Shown: positions 38,699 to 51,174 of the stretch, piece after piece
Layout of the letters: the number at the start of each line of letters is the position of its first letter
Numbering within the stretch: the first letter of the stretch is position 1
Assembly: GCF_030238365.1 (NCBI RefSeq)
Contig: NZ_JASSOT010000062.1
Location: 62,001-126,000, forward strand
DNA from: Lelliottia wanjuensis
Lineage (GTDB): Bacteria > Pseudomonadota > Gammaproteobacteria > Enterobacterales > Enterobacteriaceae
Length of the DNA: 64,000 nt
Reading direction: 5' to 3'
Notes under the pieces: generated by a model
The model's input: only the letters and a program-made list of their open reading frames with translations
The model's database searches: none
What the model was told of the DNA's origin: nothing
Translations under genes and position numbers: made by a program

Positions 38699-39884
38699 CC
38701 ATCTCTGGCGCTGGCGGGCTTTGACGTTAGAGGGAGAGCTCCAGCAGGGCACCCTTTGGGCAGTCGATCGGGAGGCGGCCTTGAGTCTGTTGTCCGGTAA
38801 AGCACTCTGTCCGCTGGCACTCTCGCGCAGTCTGATGCTCCCGAAATGGCAGCCGCAGCACTGCTATGAGCTTTTCCGCCAGCTTGCCGCCCTGCTTCAG
38901 GCAGGGCTCACGCTCGCTTACAGCCTGCAAATGCTGGCCGAGCAACATCCTGTCAAGCAATGGCAGGCGCTACTGTCGAGTCTTGCGGAAGATCTCAGCG
39001 CAGGCTGCGCGTTCTCCGATGCCCTGAAAAAATGGCCAGAGGTTTTTTCTCCGCTGTATGTCTCAATGATGAAAACCGGAGAGCTGACCGGAAAACTGGA
39101 AGAGTGCTGCCGCCAGCTGGCGCAGCAGCAAAAATCTCAGCAGCAACTGAGTGCGAAGGTGAAAAAAGCCCTGCGTTACCCGGCGATCATCCTGACCCTG
39201 GCCGCTGTCGTGGTGCTGACGATGGTCACACTCGTATTACCGGAATTTGCGGGTATCTATAAAACCTTTAATACGCCTCTTCCGCTGCTGACGCGCTGGG
39301 TGATGGAGTTTGCGGATTTTATTCGTCAGCACATTATTGGGCTGGTTTTCGTCATGCTCTTTCCATTCATCGCACTACGCAGCGTGCGGCAACATGCGGG
39401 ATGGCAGCGCTTTAGCCAGCGCAGGGTATTGAGTTTGCCAGTCATGGGGGCGCTTGTCCGCGGGCAGAAATTGAGTCAAATCTACACCGTCCTCTCCCTG
39501 ACGCAGCAGGCGGGTATCGCCTTTTTACAAGGACTAGAGAGTGCACAGGAATCCGTCGAGGGCCTGTTCTGGAAAGAGGTGCTGCGGGATATCAGGGAGC
39601 GCGTAGTGCAAGGTGCCCCCATCTGGTCATCTCTGAGTGAGGCGAGGATCTTCACGCCATTGTGTATTCAACTGGTCCGAACAGGGGAGGTTTCCGGTGC
39701 GCTGGACACGATGCTCGCGAATCTGGCGCGTCATCATAATGAGCAGACATTTCAGCACGCGGATAATCTGGCGTCGCTGTTAGAGCCGCTGCTGTTAATT
39801 GTGACAGGTGTGATTATCGGAACGCTGGTGGTGGCGATGTATCTGCCGATTTTCCATTTGGGGGATGCGATGAGTGCGGGATAA
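38688..39884 (+). CDS. hofC: Type IV pilus inner membrane platform protein HofC (GspF/PilC family)
   Basis: HofC anchors the assembly ATPase at the inner membrane. The 398-residue protein has two repeated GspF domains (LFRQLAALLQAGLTLAYSLQ near residue 65 and a second around residue 270), each followed by hydrophobic segments (IILTLAAVVVLTMVTLVLP and LLLIVTGVIIGTLVVAMYLP). Its start lies inside the end of hofB, indicating coupling. It converges on guaC. The remaining pilus genes (hofMNOPQ) are not in the window. Confidence 0.95.
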   Translation: MAANHLWRWRALTLEGELQQGTLWAVDREAALSLLSGKALCPLALSRSLMLPKWQPQHCYELFRQLAALLQAGLTLAYSLQMLAEQHPVKQWQALLSSLAEDLSAGCAFSDALKKWPEVFSPLYVSMMKTGELTGKLEECCRQLAQQQKSQQQLSAKVKKALRYPAIILTLAAVVVLTMVTLVLPEFAGIYKTFNTPLPLLTRWVMEFADFIRQHIIGLVFVMLFPFIALRSVRQHAGWQRFSQRRVLSLPVMGALVRGQKLSQIYTVLSLTQQAGIAFLQGLESAQESVEGLFWKEVLRDIRERVVQGAPIWSSLSEARIFTPLCIQLVRTGEVSGALDTMLANLARHHNEQTFQHADNLASLLEPLLLIVTGVIIGTLVVAMYLPIFHLGDAMSAG

Positions 39885-39908
39885 CGCTGGCGCACGGGTG
39901 CGCCAGCG
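39885..39908. terminator. Hairpin between convergent hofC and guaC
   Basis: CGCTGGCGCA and TGCGCCAGCG form a perfect 10-base stem with a four-base loop. It overlaps the hofC end by none of its bases and precedes the guaC stop by nine. No T-run is present on either strand, so termination would be weak. Confidence 0.5.
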
Positions 39909-39917
39909 GGAGAGCGA

Positions 39918-40961
39918 TTACAGGCTATTGAAAACGCGGTTTTCCTGTTCCTGAACGCGGATAAACGTCGTACGTTTAGTCAGCTCTTTCAGGCGCGATG
40001 CGCCGACGTAGGTGCATGCAGAACGCAGGCCACCCAGAACATCGCGAGCGGTGTTCTCAACCGGGCCGCGCAGCGCCAGTTTCACGGTTTTGCCCTCGGC
40101 TGCGCGATACTGCGCCACGCCGCCAACATGGCGATTCATAGCGGATTCAGAGCTCATGCCGTAGAACAGCATGAATTTCTCGCCGTTTTCTTCAACCACC
40201 GTGCCGCCGCTCTCTTCGTGACCGGCCAGCATACCGCCCAGCATCACGAAATCTGCGCCGCCACCAAAGGCTTTCGCCACATCGCCCGGCATGGTGCAGC
40301 CACCGTCGCTGATGATCTGACCGCCCAGACCGTGCGCCGCATCGGCACACTCGATCACGGCGGAAAGCTGCGGATAACCGACACCCGTTTTCACACGCGT
40401 GGTGCAAACTGAACCTGGGCCGATACCGACTTTGACGATATCCGCGCCGGACAGAATCAGCTCTTCACACATCTCGCCGGTCACAACGTTACCCGCGATG
40501 ATGGTTTTGGTCGGCCAGGCCGCACGCGCTTTGCTGACGAACTGCACGAAGTGTTCGGAATAGCCGTTCGCCACGTCGATGCAGACAAAATTGAACTCAG
40601 GGTTCGCGACCAGGATTTGTTTGGTTTTTTCGAAATCCGCATCGGATGTACCGGTCGATACCATGATGTGTTTCTTTACATCATCGGATGCAGAAGCGGC
40701 AAATGCGCTCCACTCTTCGATACTGTAGTGTTTGTGCACGGCAGTCAGAATATCGAATTTCGCCAGCGCCGTTGCCATCGCAAAGGTACCCACGGTATCC
40801 ATATTGGCAGCGATCACAGGCACGCCAGACCAGGTCTGACCGGAGTGTTTAAAGGTGAATTGACGTTCGAGTTCAACGTCTGAGCGGCTTTTCAGCGTAG
40901 AGCGTTTAGGGCGGATAAGAACGTCTTTGAAACCTAACTTCAGATCTTCTTCGATACGCAT
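39918..40961 (-). CDS. guaC: GMP reductase
   Basis: GuaC deaminates GMP reductively to IMP with NADPH, returning guanine nucleotides to the adenine branch. The 347-residue protein has the catalytic Cys186 in [12 protein letters not shown] and the nucleotide loops [19 protein letters not shown] and GMSSES. It lacks the CBS domains of IMP dehydrogenase, so it is the reductase. It is divergent from coaE across 228 bases in which no further feature was assigned. Confidence 0.97.
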   Translation of the reverse strand: MRIEEDLKLGFKDVLIRPKRSTLKSRSDVELERQFTFKHSGQTWSGVPVIAANMDTVGTFAMATALAKFDILTAVHKHYSIEEWSAFAASASDDVKKHIMVSTGTSDADFEKTKQILVANPEFNFVCIDVANGYSEHFVQFVSKARAAWPTKTIIAGNVVTGEMCEELILSGADIVKVGIGPGSVCTTRVKTGVGYPQLSAVIECADAAHGLGGQIISDGGCTMPGDVAKAFGGGADFVMLGGMLAGHEESGGTVVEENGEKFMLFYGMSSESAMNRHVGGVAQYRAAEGKTVKLALRGPVENTARDVLGGLRSACTYVGASRLKELTKRTTFIRVQEQENRVFNSL

Positions 40962-41189
40962 GTGCGGATTCCTGGGGTTAGAGGCAAATATATTAAAAGC
41001 ACAACTCCAGTGACGCTATCATACGCACTAATACCTGCTCCGCAAGACTGCGATTTTCTCTTTTTTTACGCTACAATCCTATAAATTTACCTGGTCAAAA
41101 GCGGGTAAACAGAGTTAACCATTCGCTAGTGTAAGTTTACTTTCTAACCAGCTGATTTTAAAAATGAATAATTCCCAGGATTTGGTTTA

Positions 41190-41810
41190 ATGGGGTACAT
41201 CGTTGCGTTAACGGGCGGTATCGGCAGTGGCAAAAGCACCGTGGCTGACGCTTTTTCTCGCTTAGGTATCGCGATTATTGATGCGGATATTATTGCCCGT
41301 CAGGTGGTAGAGCCTCATACACCCGGTCTTCATGCTATCGCCGCGCATTTCGGACAGAGCGTGATCAACGCCGATGGCACGCTGAACAGGCGTCTGCTGC
41401 GCGAGCGTATATTTTCACAGCCGGCGGAAAAAGCCTGGCTCAACGCCCTCCTGCACCCCATGATTCACCAGGAAACTCAGCGCCAGATCGCCGGGTCCAC
41501 ATCGCCTTATGTTCTCTGGGTTGTTCCCTTGCTCGTTGAAAATCAGCTTCAGCATAAGGCGGATCGTATTCTGGTGATTGATGTGTCGCCTGAAACACAG
41601 CTTCAGCGAACGATGCTGCGCGATAATGTCTCCCGCGAGCACGCTGAACAGATTCTTGCTGCGCAGGCAACGCGTGAAGCGCGCCTTGCCGTCGCAGATG
41701 ATGTTATTGATAATGATGGCGCACCCGACCGCATTGCCTCGGATGTCGCCCGCCTGCACGCCCAATATCTGACCTACGCCGCGCAGGCCGTAGCACAGGA
41801 AAAACCATAA
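41190..41810 (+). CDS. coaE: Dephospho-CoA kinase
   Basis: CoaE phosphorylates the 3'-hydroxyl of dephospho-CoA, the last step of CoA synthesis, and so depends on the pantothenate made by panBCD earlier in the window. The 206-residue protein has the P-loop [11 protein letters not shown] at its start, [17 protein letters not shown] and DNDG near the C-terminus. The stop and the zapD start overlap as TAATG. Confidence 0.97.
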   Translation: MGYIVALTGGIGSGKSTVADAFSRLGIAIIDADIIARQVVEPHTPGLHAIAAHFGQSVINADGTLNRRLLRERIFSQPAEKAWLNALLHPMIHQETQRQIAGSTSPYVLWVVPLLVENQLQHKADRILVIDVSPETQLQRTMLRDNVSREHAEQILAAQATREARLAVADDVIDNDGAPDRIASDVARLHAQYLTYAAQAVAQEKP

Positions 41811-42553
41811 TGAATACGCACATCCTTTTTGAGCACCCGCTCAATGAAAAAATGCGCACCTGGTTGCGCATCGAATTTCTCGTTCAGCAGATGTCGCATC
41901 ACCGTCCTATCGCCGATCACGCTACCGCACTGCATTTTTTTCGCAACGTCGGCGATCTGCTGGATGTCATTGAGCGCGGTGATGTCCGCACCGAGTTATT
42001 GAAAGAGCTTGAGCGTCAGCAGCGTAAATTGCAGGGATGGGCGGAAGTCCCGGGCGTCGATCAGAGCCGGATTGACTCCCTGCGTCTGCAGTTGAAACAA
42101 AGCAGCACAGTTCTGATGGCCGCACCTCGCGTGGGGCAGTTTCTGCGTGAAGATCGCCTGATTGCCCTGGTACGCCAACGTCTGAGTATTCCGGGCGGCT
42201 GCTGCAGCTTTGACCTGCCGACGCTGCACATGTGGCTGCACATGCAGCAAGAACAGCGTGATGCGCAGGTGAACAACTGGATGGAAAGCCTGGAGCCGAT
42301 GAACCAGGCGCTGACGCTGATCCTCGATCTCGTGCGCCACTCATCACCGTTTCGTAAGCAAACCAGCCTTAACGGTTTCTACCAGGATAATGGCGACGAT
42401 GCCGATCTGCTGCGCCTGAACCTGTCGCTCAGCGATCAGCTCTATCCGCAGATTTCCGGGCATAAAAGCCGTTTCGCGATTCGCTTTATGCCGCTGGATA
42501 GTGAGAATGGCACCGTGCCAGAACGTCTCGATTTTGAACTGGCTTGCTGCTGA
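41810..42553 (+). CDS. zapD: Cell division protein ZapD
   Basis: ZapD is a cytoplasmic protein that crosslinks and bundles FtsZ filaments at the division ring. The 247-residue protein matches E. coli YacF throughout: [18 protein letters not shown] at the N-terminal helical domain, and the C-terminal beta domain ending [11 protein letters not shown]. It partners the FtsZ encoded near 48 kb, whose C-terminal tail it binds. It sits between coaE and yacG in one operon. Confidence 0.96.
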   Translation: MNTHILFEHPLNEKMRTWLRIEFLVQQMSHHRPIADHATALHFFRNVGDLLDVIERGDVRTELLKELERQQRKLQGWAEVPGVDQSRIDSLRLQLKQSSTVLMAAPRVGQFLREDRLIALVRQRLSIPGGCCSFDLPTLHMWLHMQQEQRDAQVNNWMESLEPMNQALTLILDLVRHSSPFRKQTSLNGFYQDNGDDADLLRLNLSLSDQLYPQISGHKSRFAIRFMPLDSENGTVPERLDFELACC

Positions 42554-42562
42554 GGAGTATTG

Positions 42563-42757
42563 ATGTCTGAAATTATTACCGTAAACTGCCCGACCTGCGG
42601 CAAAGCCGTTGTCTGGGGAGAGATCAGCCCGTTTCGCCCGTTTTGCTGCAAACGCTGCCAGCTGATCGATCTGGGAGAGTGGGCGGCAGAAGAGAAACGC
42701 ATCCCGAGCGCGGGCGATCTGTCCGATAGCGATGACTGGAGCGAAGAGCAACAGTAA
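42563..42757 (+). CDS. yacG: DNA gyrase inhibitor YacG
   Basis: YacG is a 64-residue zinc protein that binds GyrB and inhibits gyrase. Zinc ligands are Cys9 and Cys12 (NCPTCGK) and Cys28 and Cys32 (FCCKRC); Cys29 is an extra cysteine where E. coli has serine. The acidic C-terminal tail ([11 protein letters not shown]) is the part that contacts GyrB in E. coli. ATG 42563 follows GAGGAG. It is last in the coaE-zapD-yacG operon and converges on mutT. Confidence 0.95.
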   Translation: MSEIITVNCPTCGKAVVWGEISPFRPFCCKRCQLIDLGEWAAEEKRIPSAGDLSDSDDWSEEQQ

Positions 42758-42789
42758 CGCGATATCCGTTGTGCCTGCTGGCAACGTGC

Positions 42790-43191
42790 TTAGCAGGCCT
42801 TCAGTTCCTGAGTCAATTTTGTAATCACCGGTTCATTGGCAGGCGGGAATTTATCGGCGTCCAGCGCCTCCAGCTCAACCCAATTTCCAGGCTGCCCTTC
42901 TTTGCCCCACGGCTCACCTTCCCAGCGTTCAACCATCCAGAACCACAGCGTGATGTGCCTGTCCGGGAATTGATATTCGAGCTTATCGAACAGTCTCGGT
43001 TCCAGCGCAGTAATTCCCACCTCTTCCTGCAGCTCTCGTACCAGCGCCTGTTCCGGCGTTTCTCCTGATTCGATTTTACCGCCAGGAAATTCCCACTTAT
43101 TGGCCATGTGGGCATCCGCGGCGCGCTGAGTAATAAAGATTTGATTTTGCGGGTTACGAATAATCCCGACAGCGATTTGCAGTACTTTCAT
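42790..43191 (-). CDS. mutT: 8-oxo-dGTP diphosphatase MutT
   Basis: MutT hydrolyses 8-oxo-dGTP to the monophosphate, preventing A-to-C transversions. The 133-residue protein has a complete Nudix box from [17 protein letters not shown] to LQEEVGI. ATG 43191 gives the standard [13 protein letters not shown] start. The frame extends upstream over the secA-mutT terminator, which would be unusual for coding sequence. It lies downstream of secA on the same strand. Confidence 0.96.
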   Translation of the reverse strand: MKVLQIAVGIIRNPQNQIFITQRAADAHMANKWEFPGGKIESGETPEQALVRELQEEVGITALEPRLFDKLEYQFPDRHITLWFWMVERWEGEPWGKEGQPGNWVELEALDADKFPPANEPVITKLTQELKAC

Positions 43192-43205
43192 ATTGTGACT
43201 TCCAT

Positions 43206-43233
43206 AAAAAAGGCGCAGAAATCTGCGCCTTTT
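43206..43233 (-). terminator. Terminator after secA
   Basis: AGGCGCAGA and TCTGCGCCT form a perfect nine-base stem, flanked by an A-run and TTT on the plus strand, so the minus-strand RNA ends in CCTTTTTTATGG. It lies between secA and mutT. Confidence 0.85.
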
Positions 43234-43250
43234 CGATTGGTGATACGTGT

Positions 43251-45956
43251 TTAGCTCAGACGGCCGTGACACGCTTTGTATTTTTTACCGGAACCGCATG
43301 GGCACGGATCGTTACGACCCACTTTGCGATCGCCCGTCTGGGCTGCGATCGCCGCGGCGGCTTCGTCTTCATCGGTCTGATGGCTCAGCTGTTGCATCTG
43401 CGCCAGACGCTCAGCTTCTTCACGACGCTGCTGCTCCATCGCTTCCACTTCTTCCGGCATACGCACCTGAACTTTGCTCAGGGTACTGATCACTTCGTAT
43501 TTCAGTGACTCCAGCATAGACGCGAACATCGCGAAGGATTCACGTTTGTATTCCTGCTTAGGATCTTTCTGCGCATAGCCACGCAGGTGGATACCCTGAC
43601 GCAGGTAGTCCATCGCTGCCAGGTGCTCTTTCCACAGGGAGTCCAGAGTCTGCAGCATGACGCCTTTCTCGAAGTGACGCATCATCTCAACGCCAACCAC
43701 TTCTTCCTTCTGCTTGTAAACAGCAACCGCAGTTTCCAGAATACGTTCGCGCAGCGTCTCTTCGTGCAGCTCTGGCTCTTTGTCCAGCCACTCTTTGATC
43801 GGCAGTTCGAGATCGAAGTCGTTTTTCAGGCGTTCCTGCAGGCCTTCAACATCCCACATCTCTTCCAGAGACTGCGGCGGAATGTGCGCATCGATGGTCA
43901 CTTTGAACACATCTTCGCGAATGCTGTTGATGGTTTCGCTCACGTCGGACACGTCCAGCAGTTCGTTACGCTGGGAGTAGATCGCGCGACGCTGATCGTT
44001 AGCTACGTCATCATATTCAAGCAGTTGCTTACGGATATCGAAGTTGCGGCTTTCCACTTTACGCTGGGCGTTGGCAATCGCTTTGGTCACCCATGGGTGC
44101 TCAATCGCTTCGCCTGGTTTCATCCCCAGTTTGCGCATCATGCCGGACACGCGGTCAGAGGCGAAGATACGCATCAGGGCATCTTCCATCGACAGGTAGA
44201 AGCGGGAAGAACCGGCATCACCCTGACGACCCGCACGACCACGAAGCTGGTTATCGATACGACGAGATTCGTGACGCTCGGTACCGATAATGTGCAGACC
44301 GCCAGACGCCAGAACCGCGTCGTGACGTACCTGCCAGTCGGCTTTGATCTGCGCAATTTGTTCTGGAGTTGGGTTTTCCAGCTCGGCGATTTCGGCCTGC
44401 CAGCTACCACCCAGCATAATATCGGTACCACGACCCGCCATGTTGGTGGCGATGGTCACTGCCGCCGGATAACCGGCCTGAGCAACGATATCCGCTTCTT
44501 TGGCGTGGAATTTGGCGTTCAGCACGTTGTGCTTGATGCCCGCTTTATCCAGCTCGTGAGAAACCACTTCGGATTTCTCGATGGAAATTGTACCCACCAG
44601 CACCGGCTGACCTGCAGCGGTACGCTCGCGGATATCTTCGATGATTGCCTGGATTTTTTCCGCTTCGGTCATGTACACCAGATCCGGCATGTCTTTACGG
44701 ATCATTGGACGGTTAGTCGGAACGACGACGGTATCCAGTTTGTAGATAGAGCTGAATTCGAACGCTTCGGTATCCGCTGTACCGGTCATGCCCGCCAGTT
44801 TTTCATACAGACGGAAGTAGTTCTGGAAGGTGATAGAAGCCAGCGTCTGGTTTTCGTTCTGGATATCCACGCCTTCTTTGGCTTCCACAGCCTGGTGCAG
44901 ACCATCGGACCAGCGGCGGCCCTGCATGGTACGGCCGGTGTGTTCATCAACGATGATAACTTCGCCGTCTTTCACGATGTAATCCACATCGCGGGTGAAC
45001 AGCACGTGAGCGCGCAGCGCTGCGGTTACGTGGTGCATCAGCATGATGTTGGTTGGGGAGTAGAGTGACTCGCCCTCTTCCATGATGCCCTGCTCAACCA
45101 GCAGCTCTTCGATCTGCACCAGACCGCGTTCGGTCAGGTTAACCTGACGCGCTTTTTCGTCCACGGAGAAGTGACCTTCTCCCTGGAAGGTATCGGAGTC
45201 TTCTTTTTCCTGACGGATCAGGTGCGGAATGATTTTGTCGACTTTGCGGTACATCTCGGAGCTGTCTTCAGCCGGGCCAGAGATGATAAGCGGGGTACGA
45301 GCTTCATCGATGAGGATTGAGTCGACCTCATCCACCAGCGCGTAGTGCAGTTTGCGCTGTACGCGCTCTTCCGGGCTAAACGCCATGTTGTCGCGCAGAT
45401 AGTCAAAACCGTATTCGTTGTTGGTGCCGTAGGTGATGTCCGCGCCGTAAGCTTCGCGCTTGGCCGGAGCAGGCAGGCCAGACATGTTGATACCCACGGA
45501 CATACCGAGGAATTCGAACAGTGGACGGTTGTTTTCGGCGTCACGCTGCGCCAGATAGTCGTTGACGGTGACGACGTGAACGCCTTTACCGGTCAGTGCG
45601 TTGAGGTACGCAGGCAGCGTTGCGGTCAGGGTTTTACCTTCACCCGTACGCATTTCTGCGATGCAGCGTTCGTTCAGAACCATACCGCCGAGCAGCTGAA
45701 CGTCGAAGTGACGCATCCCGAATACGCGTTTACTCGCTTCGCGAACCACGGCGAAGGCTTCCGGGATCAGGCTTTCCAGAGTTGCACCTTTTGCCAGACG
45801 CTCACGGAATTCACCGGTTTTCGCTTTCAGTTCGTCATCGGAGAGTTTTTCCATCTCCGGTTCCATACCGTTGATGACGGTGACCGCTTTGCGCATGCGG
45901 CGCAGGGTACGATCGTTACGACTACCGAAAACTTTGGTTAATAACTTGATTAGCAT
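43251..45956 (-). CDS. secA: Protein translocase motor ATPase SecA
   Basis: SecA drives preproteins through SecYEG. The 901-residue protein has Walker A MRTGEGKT, the DEAD-type [20 protein letters not shown], the second motor domain with [13 protein letters not shown] and [16 protein letters not shown], and the C-terminal zinc segment [14 protein letters not shown] that binds SecB. Its expression is governed by the upstream secM, whose stalled translation opens the secA ribosome binding site. The secM stop is 60 bases before the ATG. Confidence 0.98.
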   Translation of the reverse strand: MLIKLLTKVFGSRNDRTLRRMRKAVTVINGMEPEMEKLSDDELKAKTGEFRERLAKGATLESLIPEAFAVVREASKRVFGMRHFDVQLLGGMVLNERCIAEMRTGEGKTLTATLPAYLNALTGKGVHVVTVNDYLAQRDAENNRPLFEFLGMSVGINMSGLPAPAKREAYGADITYGTNNEYGFDYLRDNMAFSPEERVQRKLHYALVDEVDSILIDEARTPLIISGPAEDSSEMYRKVDKIIPHLIRQEKEDSDTFQGEGHFSVDEKARQVNLTERGLVQIEELLVEQGIMEEGESLYSPTNIMLMHHVTAALRAHVLFTRDVDYIVKDGEVIIVDEHTGRTMQGRRWSDGLHQAVEAKEGVDIQNENQTLASITFQNYFRLYEKLAGMTGTADTEAFEFSSIYKLDTVVVPTNRPMIRKDMPDLVYMTEAEKIQAIIEDIRERTAAGQPVLVGTISIEKSEVVSHELDKAGIKHNVLNAKFHAKEADIVAQAGYPAAVTIATNMAGRGTDIMLGGSWQAEIAELENPTPEQIAQIKADWQVRHDAVLASGGLHIIGTERHESRRIDNQLRGRAGRQGDAGSSRFYLSMEDALMRIFASDRVSGMMRKLGMKPGEAIEHPWVTKAIANAQRKVESRNFDIRKQLLEYDDVANDQRRAIYSQRNELLDVSDVSETINSIREDVFKVTIDAHIPPQSLEEMWDVEGLQERLKNDFDLELPIKEWLDKEPELHEETLRERILETAVAVYKQKEEVVGVEMMRHFEKGVMLQTLDSLWKEHLAAMDYLRQGIHLRGYAQKDPKQEYKRESFAMFASMLESLKYEVISTLSKVQVRMPEEVEAMEQQRREEAERLAQMQQLSHQTDEDEAAAAIAAQTGDRKVGRNDPCPCGSGKKYKACHGRLS

Positions 45957-46016
45957 AATAAATTCTCACACGCCCCATCATGGGCAGATAAATTAAGGTA
46001 TCGAAAAACAGTTAAT

Positions 46017-46520
46017 TTAGCTGAGGCGTTGTGGCCCGGCGCGGATACCCTGCACCTGGCTTATCCATGCAGAAACCGAGAAGGCGGCGTGTGGAATGAA
46101 AGCGATATTCGTCATCTGACGAACGATGACCGGCGGTTTGCTCTCCTGCGTCAGCAGGGCATTGAGCGTATCCAGCAGAGCGAGATGTTGCGCCTGAACC
46201 GGGAGCGACTCTTCCACGACAGGCACAGCCTGTGGAGCCATGGCGAAAGAGAGGTGACGGATAACAGTGCGGATAGCATGCTGATGCCAGTAATCGACGG
46301 TAAAGTTAGGACGGCGACTGGCTTCCAGCAGCGCGAGGTTCGTGAAATTAACCCGCGTGGAAAGATCGTGCTTGGCCGTGGTGGTGTTCGCGGGCGTTGC
46401 CGCTTCTGCGCTATGGCTGAGTACAGGCAAGCCGAAGCTCGCCGCAACCATCCCTAATAAGAGATGCGGCCAGAAGTAACGTCTGCCAAATTGTCGCCAG
46501 CGCGTTAGAATTCCGCTCAC
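46017..46520 (-). CDS. secM: Secretion monitor SecM
   Basis: SecM is an exported regulatory peptide of 167 residues. It has a long signal sequence (about residues 1-40, with [22 protein letters not shown]) and a C-terminal arrest sequence. When export is slow, ribosomes stall near its end and unmask the secA start. When SecA is active, pulling releases the stall. It is three residues shorter than E. coli SecM as I recall it. The central part is diverged, as is normal for the family. It sits between lpxC and secA. Confidence 0.95.
   Translation of the reverse strand: MSGILTRWRQFGRRYFWPHLLLGMVAASFGLPVLSHSAEAATPANTTTAKHDLSTRVNFTNLALLEASRRPNFTVDYWHQHAIRTVIRHLSFAMAPQAVPVVEESLPVQAQHLALLDTLNALLTQESKPPVIVRQMTNIAFIPHAAFSVSAWISQVQGIRAGPQRLS
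46032..46082 (-). promoter_or_regulatory. secM: SecM ribosome arrest sequence
   Basis: Residues 147-163 read [17 protein letters not shown]. All critical arrest residues (Phe147, Trp152, Ile153, Gly158, Ile159, Arg160, Ala161, Gly162, Pro163) are kept. The E. coli sequence FSTPVWISQAQGIRAGP differs only at known tolerant positions. Confidence 0.93.
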
Positions 46521-46721
46521 CTAATCCACCATCGTATGCAGGCCCGTACAGGCATGCGTTCAGATACTATTTAGCGCACAGATATTATCACTAAAGCGAT
46601 AATTCAGCAGCAGGAATGACAGATTGCCACGGGTAAAAACGGTCAAGAATGCAGCGAACGCGCGCACATTCTGTGCTTAGCGGGCAATTATCATGCGGGG
46701 AAGAAATTCAGAAGTGCAAAA

Positions 46722-46772
46722 ACAAAAACGACTGGTCTTCCTGGCCGGAGAGAGTACCAGGTCAACCAGTCG
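46722..46772 (-). terminator. Terminator after lpxC
   Basis: On the minus strand CGACTGGT and ACCAGTCG enclose a nested CCTGG/CCAGG hairpin, followed by TTTTTG. It lies 23 bases past the lpxC stop and separates the dcw transcript from secM-secA. The rest of the 275-base lpxC-secM gap should contain the secM promoter. Confidence 0.8.
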
Positions 46773-46795
46773 ATTTTACGATACGGAATGAACCG

Positions 46796-47734
<939 letters not shown>

Positions 47735-47814
47735 TTATCCAACCGAGAGTGTATATCACTAACGGTGGGCCAGTTTAGCACAAAGAGCGAAAATCCCCAA
47801 ATTCCAGCCAATTC

Positions 47815-48966
47815 TTAGTCAGCTTGCTTACGCAGGAACGCTGGGATATCCAGATAATCTGGTTCTTTCGCAGTTTGCGGCGTATTGTCGTTAACCACTT
47901 TCGCGGCCGGTTTTTGCTCCTGCGTCAGCGGCGCCATGCCGTGCTGCTGGTAGCGATCCATCACCGGCTGCTGAGTCTGTTTGTTGGTGACCAGGGTGAT
48001 CTCAGGACGTTTGTCCATGCCGATACCGGTCGCCACAACAGTCACACGCAGTTCATCGTTCATTTCCGGATCAAGGGAAGTACCGATCACCACAGTAGCA
48101 TTATCAGAAGCGAATGCGCGAATGGTGTTACCTACTGTTTCAAATTCGTCCAGACGCAGATCGAAGCCAGCGGTAATGTTGACCAGCACGCCGCGTGCGC
48201 CAGACAGATCGATGTCTTCCAGCAGTGGAGAAGAGATCGCCATTTCAGCGGCTTCTTCTGCACGGTCTTCACCGCTCGCCACGCCAGAGCCCATCATCGC
48301 ATAGCCCATTTCGGACATCACGGTGCGGACGTCCGCGAAGTCGACGTTCATCAGACCCGGACGAGTAATCAGCTCAGCGATACCCTGAACCGCGCCTTTC
48401 AACACGTCGTTCGCTGCGCCAAACGCGTCCAGCAGGGAGATACCGCGACCCAGCACTTTCAGCAGTTTGTCATTCGGGATAGTAATCAGAGAGTCCACGT
48501 GTTTGGACAGCTCAGTGATACCCTGCTCCGCGAATGCCATACGCTTCTTGCCTTCAAAGTTGAAAGGCTTAGTCACGACAGCAACGGTCAGAATACCTAA
48601 ATCTTTTGCCACTTCAGCCACGACTGGCGCAGCACCTGTACCGGTACCGCCGCCCATGCCCGCTGCGATAAACACCATATCGGCGCCATCGAGTGCAGCA
48701 CGCAATGCTTCACGGTCTTCTTCAGCCGCATTGCGACCGACTTCCGGGTTAGCCCCAGCGCCCAGACCTTTGGTGATACCACCACCGATCTGAATGGTCT
48801 GGCCTACCGCCGTCTTTCGCAGGGCCTGAGCGTCGGTGTTAACAGCGAAGAACTCAACACCTTCGATGCGCTCACGCACCATATGCTCGACAGCGTTACC
48901 GCCGCCGCCACCGACGCCGATGACTTTAATCACCGCGTCGTTGGTTAATTCCATTGGTTCAAACAT
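47815..48966 (-). CDS. ftsZ: Cell division GTPase FtsZ
   Basis: FtsZ polymerises into the division ring. The 383-residue protein has the tubulin signature [10 protein letters not shown], the synergy T7 loop NVDFADVR, and the conserved C-terminal peptide [14 protein letters not shown], which binds FtsA, ZipA, ZapD and MinC. The linker before it is short and Gln-rich. It follows ftsA after 111 bases; ftsZ in E. coli is driven largely by promoters within the upstream ddlB-ftsQA genes. Confidence 0.98.
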   Translation of the reverse strand: MFEPMELTNDAVIKVIGVGGGGGNAVEHMVRERIEGVEFFAVNTDAQALRKTAVGQTIQIGGGITKGLGAGANPEVGRNAAEEDREALRAALDGADMVFIAAGMGGGTGTGAAPVVAEVAKDLGILTVAVVTKPFNFEGKKRMAFAEQGITELSKHVDSLITIPNDKLLKVLGRGISLLDAFGAANDVLKGAVQGIAELITRPGLMNVDFADVRTVMSEMGYAMMGSGVASGEDRAEEAAEMAISSPLLEDIDLSGARGVLVNITAGFDLRLDEFETVGNTIRAFASDNATVVIGTSLDPEMNDELRVTVVATGIGMDKRPEITLVTNKQTQQPVMDRYQQHGMAPLTQEQKPAAKVVNDNTPQTAKEPDYLDIPAFLRKQAD

Positions 48967-49077
48967 GGTTTCTCTCCGTTTTTACACTTCATCATTCTGC
49001 CTGCCTGGGCATAGTGAATGATTCCGCGTATGTGCCTGTCGCCTGAGACCGCTAATTCTCTCCGGTCTCTTTAAAAA

Positions 49078-50334
49078 TTAAAATTCTTTTCTCAGCCAGG
49101 AATTGAGTCGTTTGACCCAGGAACCGACCGACGTACGTTTTTCGACTTCTGCTTCACCACTCAAGTGGGACTCTTTCCCGTAATGCAGCAGGCCCACGGC
49201 CGTTGAATAATACGGCTCCTGAGCGTAATCCGTTAAACCGGTAATATTCAGCGGCGCACCAATACGCACTTGCGTATGGAACACGCGCTGGGCACAGGCA
49301 GCGAGACCTTCAATTTGCGCTGCACCACCGGTTAAGACAATCCCCGCCGCAAGATGGTGTTTCACACCCTGCTGACGAAGCTGTTCCTGTAACTGTAAAA
49401 TCTCTTCGTTGACCAGGTTAAGCAGCTCGGTGTAACGCGGCTCAATCACCTCGGCCAACGTCTGGCGCTGCAGACTGCGCGGCGGACGACCGCCCACGCT
49501 TGGCACTTCAACGCTCTCGTCTTTGCCGACGATGGAGCCTAATGCACAACCATGGCGCACTTTAATGGCCTCTGCATCGCTCGGAGGCGTACCAAAGGCA
49601 TAAGCGATATCGCTGGTCACCACATTCCCGGCGTATGGGATCACTTTGGTGTGACGCAATGCACCGCCCGTATACACGGCCATGTCCATTGTACCACCAC
49701 CGATATCAACCACACAGACGCCCAGTTCACGTTCGTCTTCGGTCAGCACCGAGTAGCTTGCTGCCAGTCCTGCAAAAATAAGTTGGTCAACTTTCAGGCC
49801 ACAACGTTCAACGGCTTTAACGATGTTTTTCGCCATATCGTTGTGACATGTGATCAGGTGCACTTTTGCCTGCATACGCACGCCGGAAAGGCCGACCGGG
49901 TTTTTGATACCCTCTTGATAGTCGATCGCATATTCCTGCGGGATCACGTGCAGTACACGATGTTCATCGCGCACGCGCACGGATTTAGCCGTGTGCACAA
50001 CGTTTTCAACGTCTTCCTGCGTCACTTCCTCTTCGGAAATCGGCACCATCCCGATTTCGTTCTGGCAGCTAATGTGCTTACCAGAGAGGGCCAGATAGAC
50101 GGAGGAAATCTGGCAATCTGCCATTAATTCTGCCTGATCGATGGCGCGCTGTACGCATTTCACCACCGACTCGAGGTCGTTTACCCCACCTTTATCCATA
50201 CCACGGGACGGGCAACTGCCCACGCCAATGATATTGACCATACCGTCGGGCAGAACTTCCCCTACTAAAGCGGCAACCTTAGCGGTGCCAATCTCCAGTC
50301 CAACTACCAGTTTTCTGTCCGTCGCCTTGATCAT
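49078..50334 (-). CDS. ftsA: Cell division protein FtsA
   Basis: FtsA is an actin-like ATPase that tethers FtsZ to the membrane. The 418-residue protein has [16 protein letters not shown] (phosphate-1), [14 protein letters not shown] (phosphate-2) and [11 protein letters not shown] (adenosine loop). The C-terminal amphipathic helix is [14 protein letters not shown]. Its ATG overlaps the ftsQ stop (ATGA). Confidence 0.98.
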   Translation of the reverse strand: MIKATDRKLVVGLEIGTAKVAALVGEVLPDGMVNIIGVGSCPSRGMDKGGVNDLESVVKCVQRAIDQAELMADCQISSVYLALSGKHISCQNEIGMVPISEEEVTQEDVENVVHTAKSVRVRDEHRVLHVIPQEYAIDYQEGIKNPVGLSGVRMQAKVHLITCHNDMAKNIVKAVERCGLKVDQLIFAGLAASYSVLTEDERELGVCVVDIGGGTMDMAVYTGGALRHTKVIPYAGNVVTSDIAYAFGTPPSDAEAIKVRHGCALGSIVGKDESVEVPSVGGRPPRSLQRQTLAEVIEPRYTELLNLVNEEILQLQEQLRQQGVKHHLAAGIVLTGGAAQIEGLAACAQRVFHTQVRIGAPLNITGLTDYAQEPYYSTAVGLLHYGKESHLSGEAEVEKRTSVGSWVKRLNSWLRKEF

Positions 50335-51173
50335 TGTTGTTCTGCCTGTACCTGTGCCTGATTCTGTTGCTGATTAGGTTCCTCAACCGGAGCCGGTACC
50401 CAACCGACTGCTGCGCCTGAGTCATAGCGCAAATCAACGTAGCTTATCCGTTTGCCGTCGGTCTGCGCCTGCTGCTGTAAAACGGGGTACAGTTCTACAA
50501 AACGCGCCAAACGCTTCATCGTGTCGCCGCGGCCGAGATTGAGCTTAATCCCATTCGTTAACGTCAGCTGCCATGAACGGCGCGCTGTCATTGCCGCGTC
50601 TTTTAACGCAAATCTGTCCTTAGCCAGCACCTGACCCATTTCGCGAAAACCTTGTAGCACTTCGTTTTCGCTGCCTTCCGGGCCAGACAACATCGGTAAA
50701 CTTTGCTTGCTGACACGATCGGCCGGGACGCTGAACGAATTTCCGTCTACGTCGACCATATGCTGATCATTCCAACGCGCAATGGGCACATATTCAACCA
50801 GATGAATCTTCAATTCATCAGGCCATTGCTTTCTGACGCTCGCCTGTTTTATCCACGGCAGACGTTCAATCTGGCTCTGGATAATGTTGACGTCCTGGGT
50901 CATGAAGGTTCCAGGCGATCCCAGCGCCAGGATCGACTGGCGAATATCATCGTTACGCGTGTAGTGACGCTCGCCGGTGACCACCAGTTTTGACAGCGGC
51001 AACCGTTGCGCATCTTCCATCCAGCCCAACACCATCCAGCCGCTGATAAACACGGTACACAGCACACCCAGCAGGAACAAAATCCCTGCAAGACGCGTTC
51101 CATTACTCCGACCCGAAGAAGAATATTCCTCTTCTTCTTCGCGGTTGCGCGTGTTCAGTGCAGCCTGAGACAT
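50331..51173 (-). CDS. ftsQ: Cell division protein FtsQ
   Basis: FtsQ is a bitopic membrane protein of the divisome that bridges early and late proteins with FtsB and FtsL. The 280-residue protein has a cytoplasmic tail, one membrane helix ([21 protein letters not shown]), a POTRA domain ([19 protein letters not shown]) and a beta domain. The Gln-rich C-terminal tail is slightly longer than in E. coli. It begins one base after the ddlB stop. Confidence 0.97.
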   Translation of the reverse strand: MSQAALNTRNREEEEEYSSSGRSNGTRLAGILFLLGVLCTVFISGWMVLGWMEDAQRLPLSKLVVTGERHYTRNDDIRQSILALGSPGTFMTQDVNIIQSQIERLPWIKQASVRKQWPDELKIHLVEYVPIARWNDQHMVDVDGNSFSVPADRVSKQSLPMLSGPEGSENEVLQGFREMGQVLAKDRFALKDAAMTARRSWQLTLTNGIKLNLGRGDTMKRLARFVELYPVLQQQAQTDGKRISYVDLRYDSGAAVGWVPAPVEEPNQQQNQAQVQAEQQ

Positions 51174-51174
51174 A

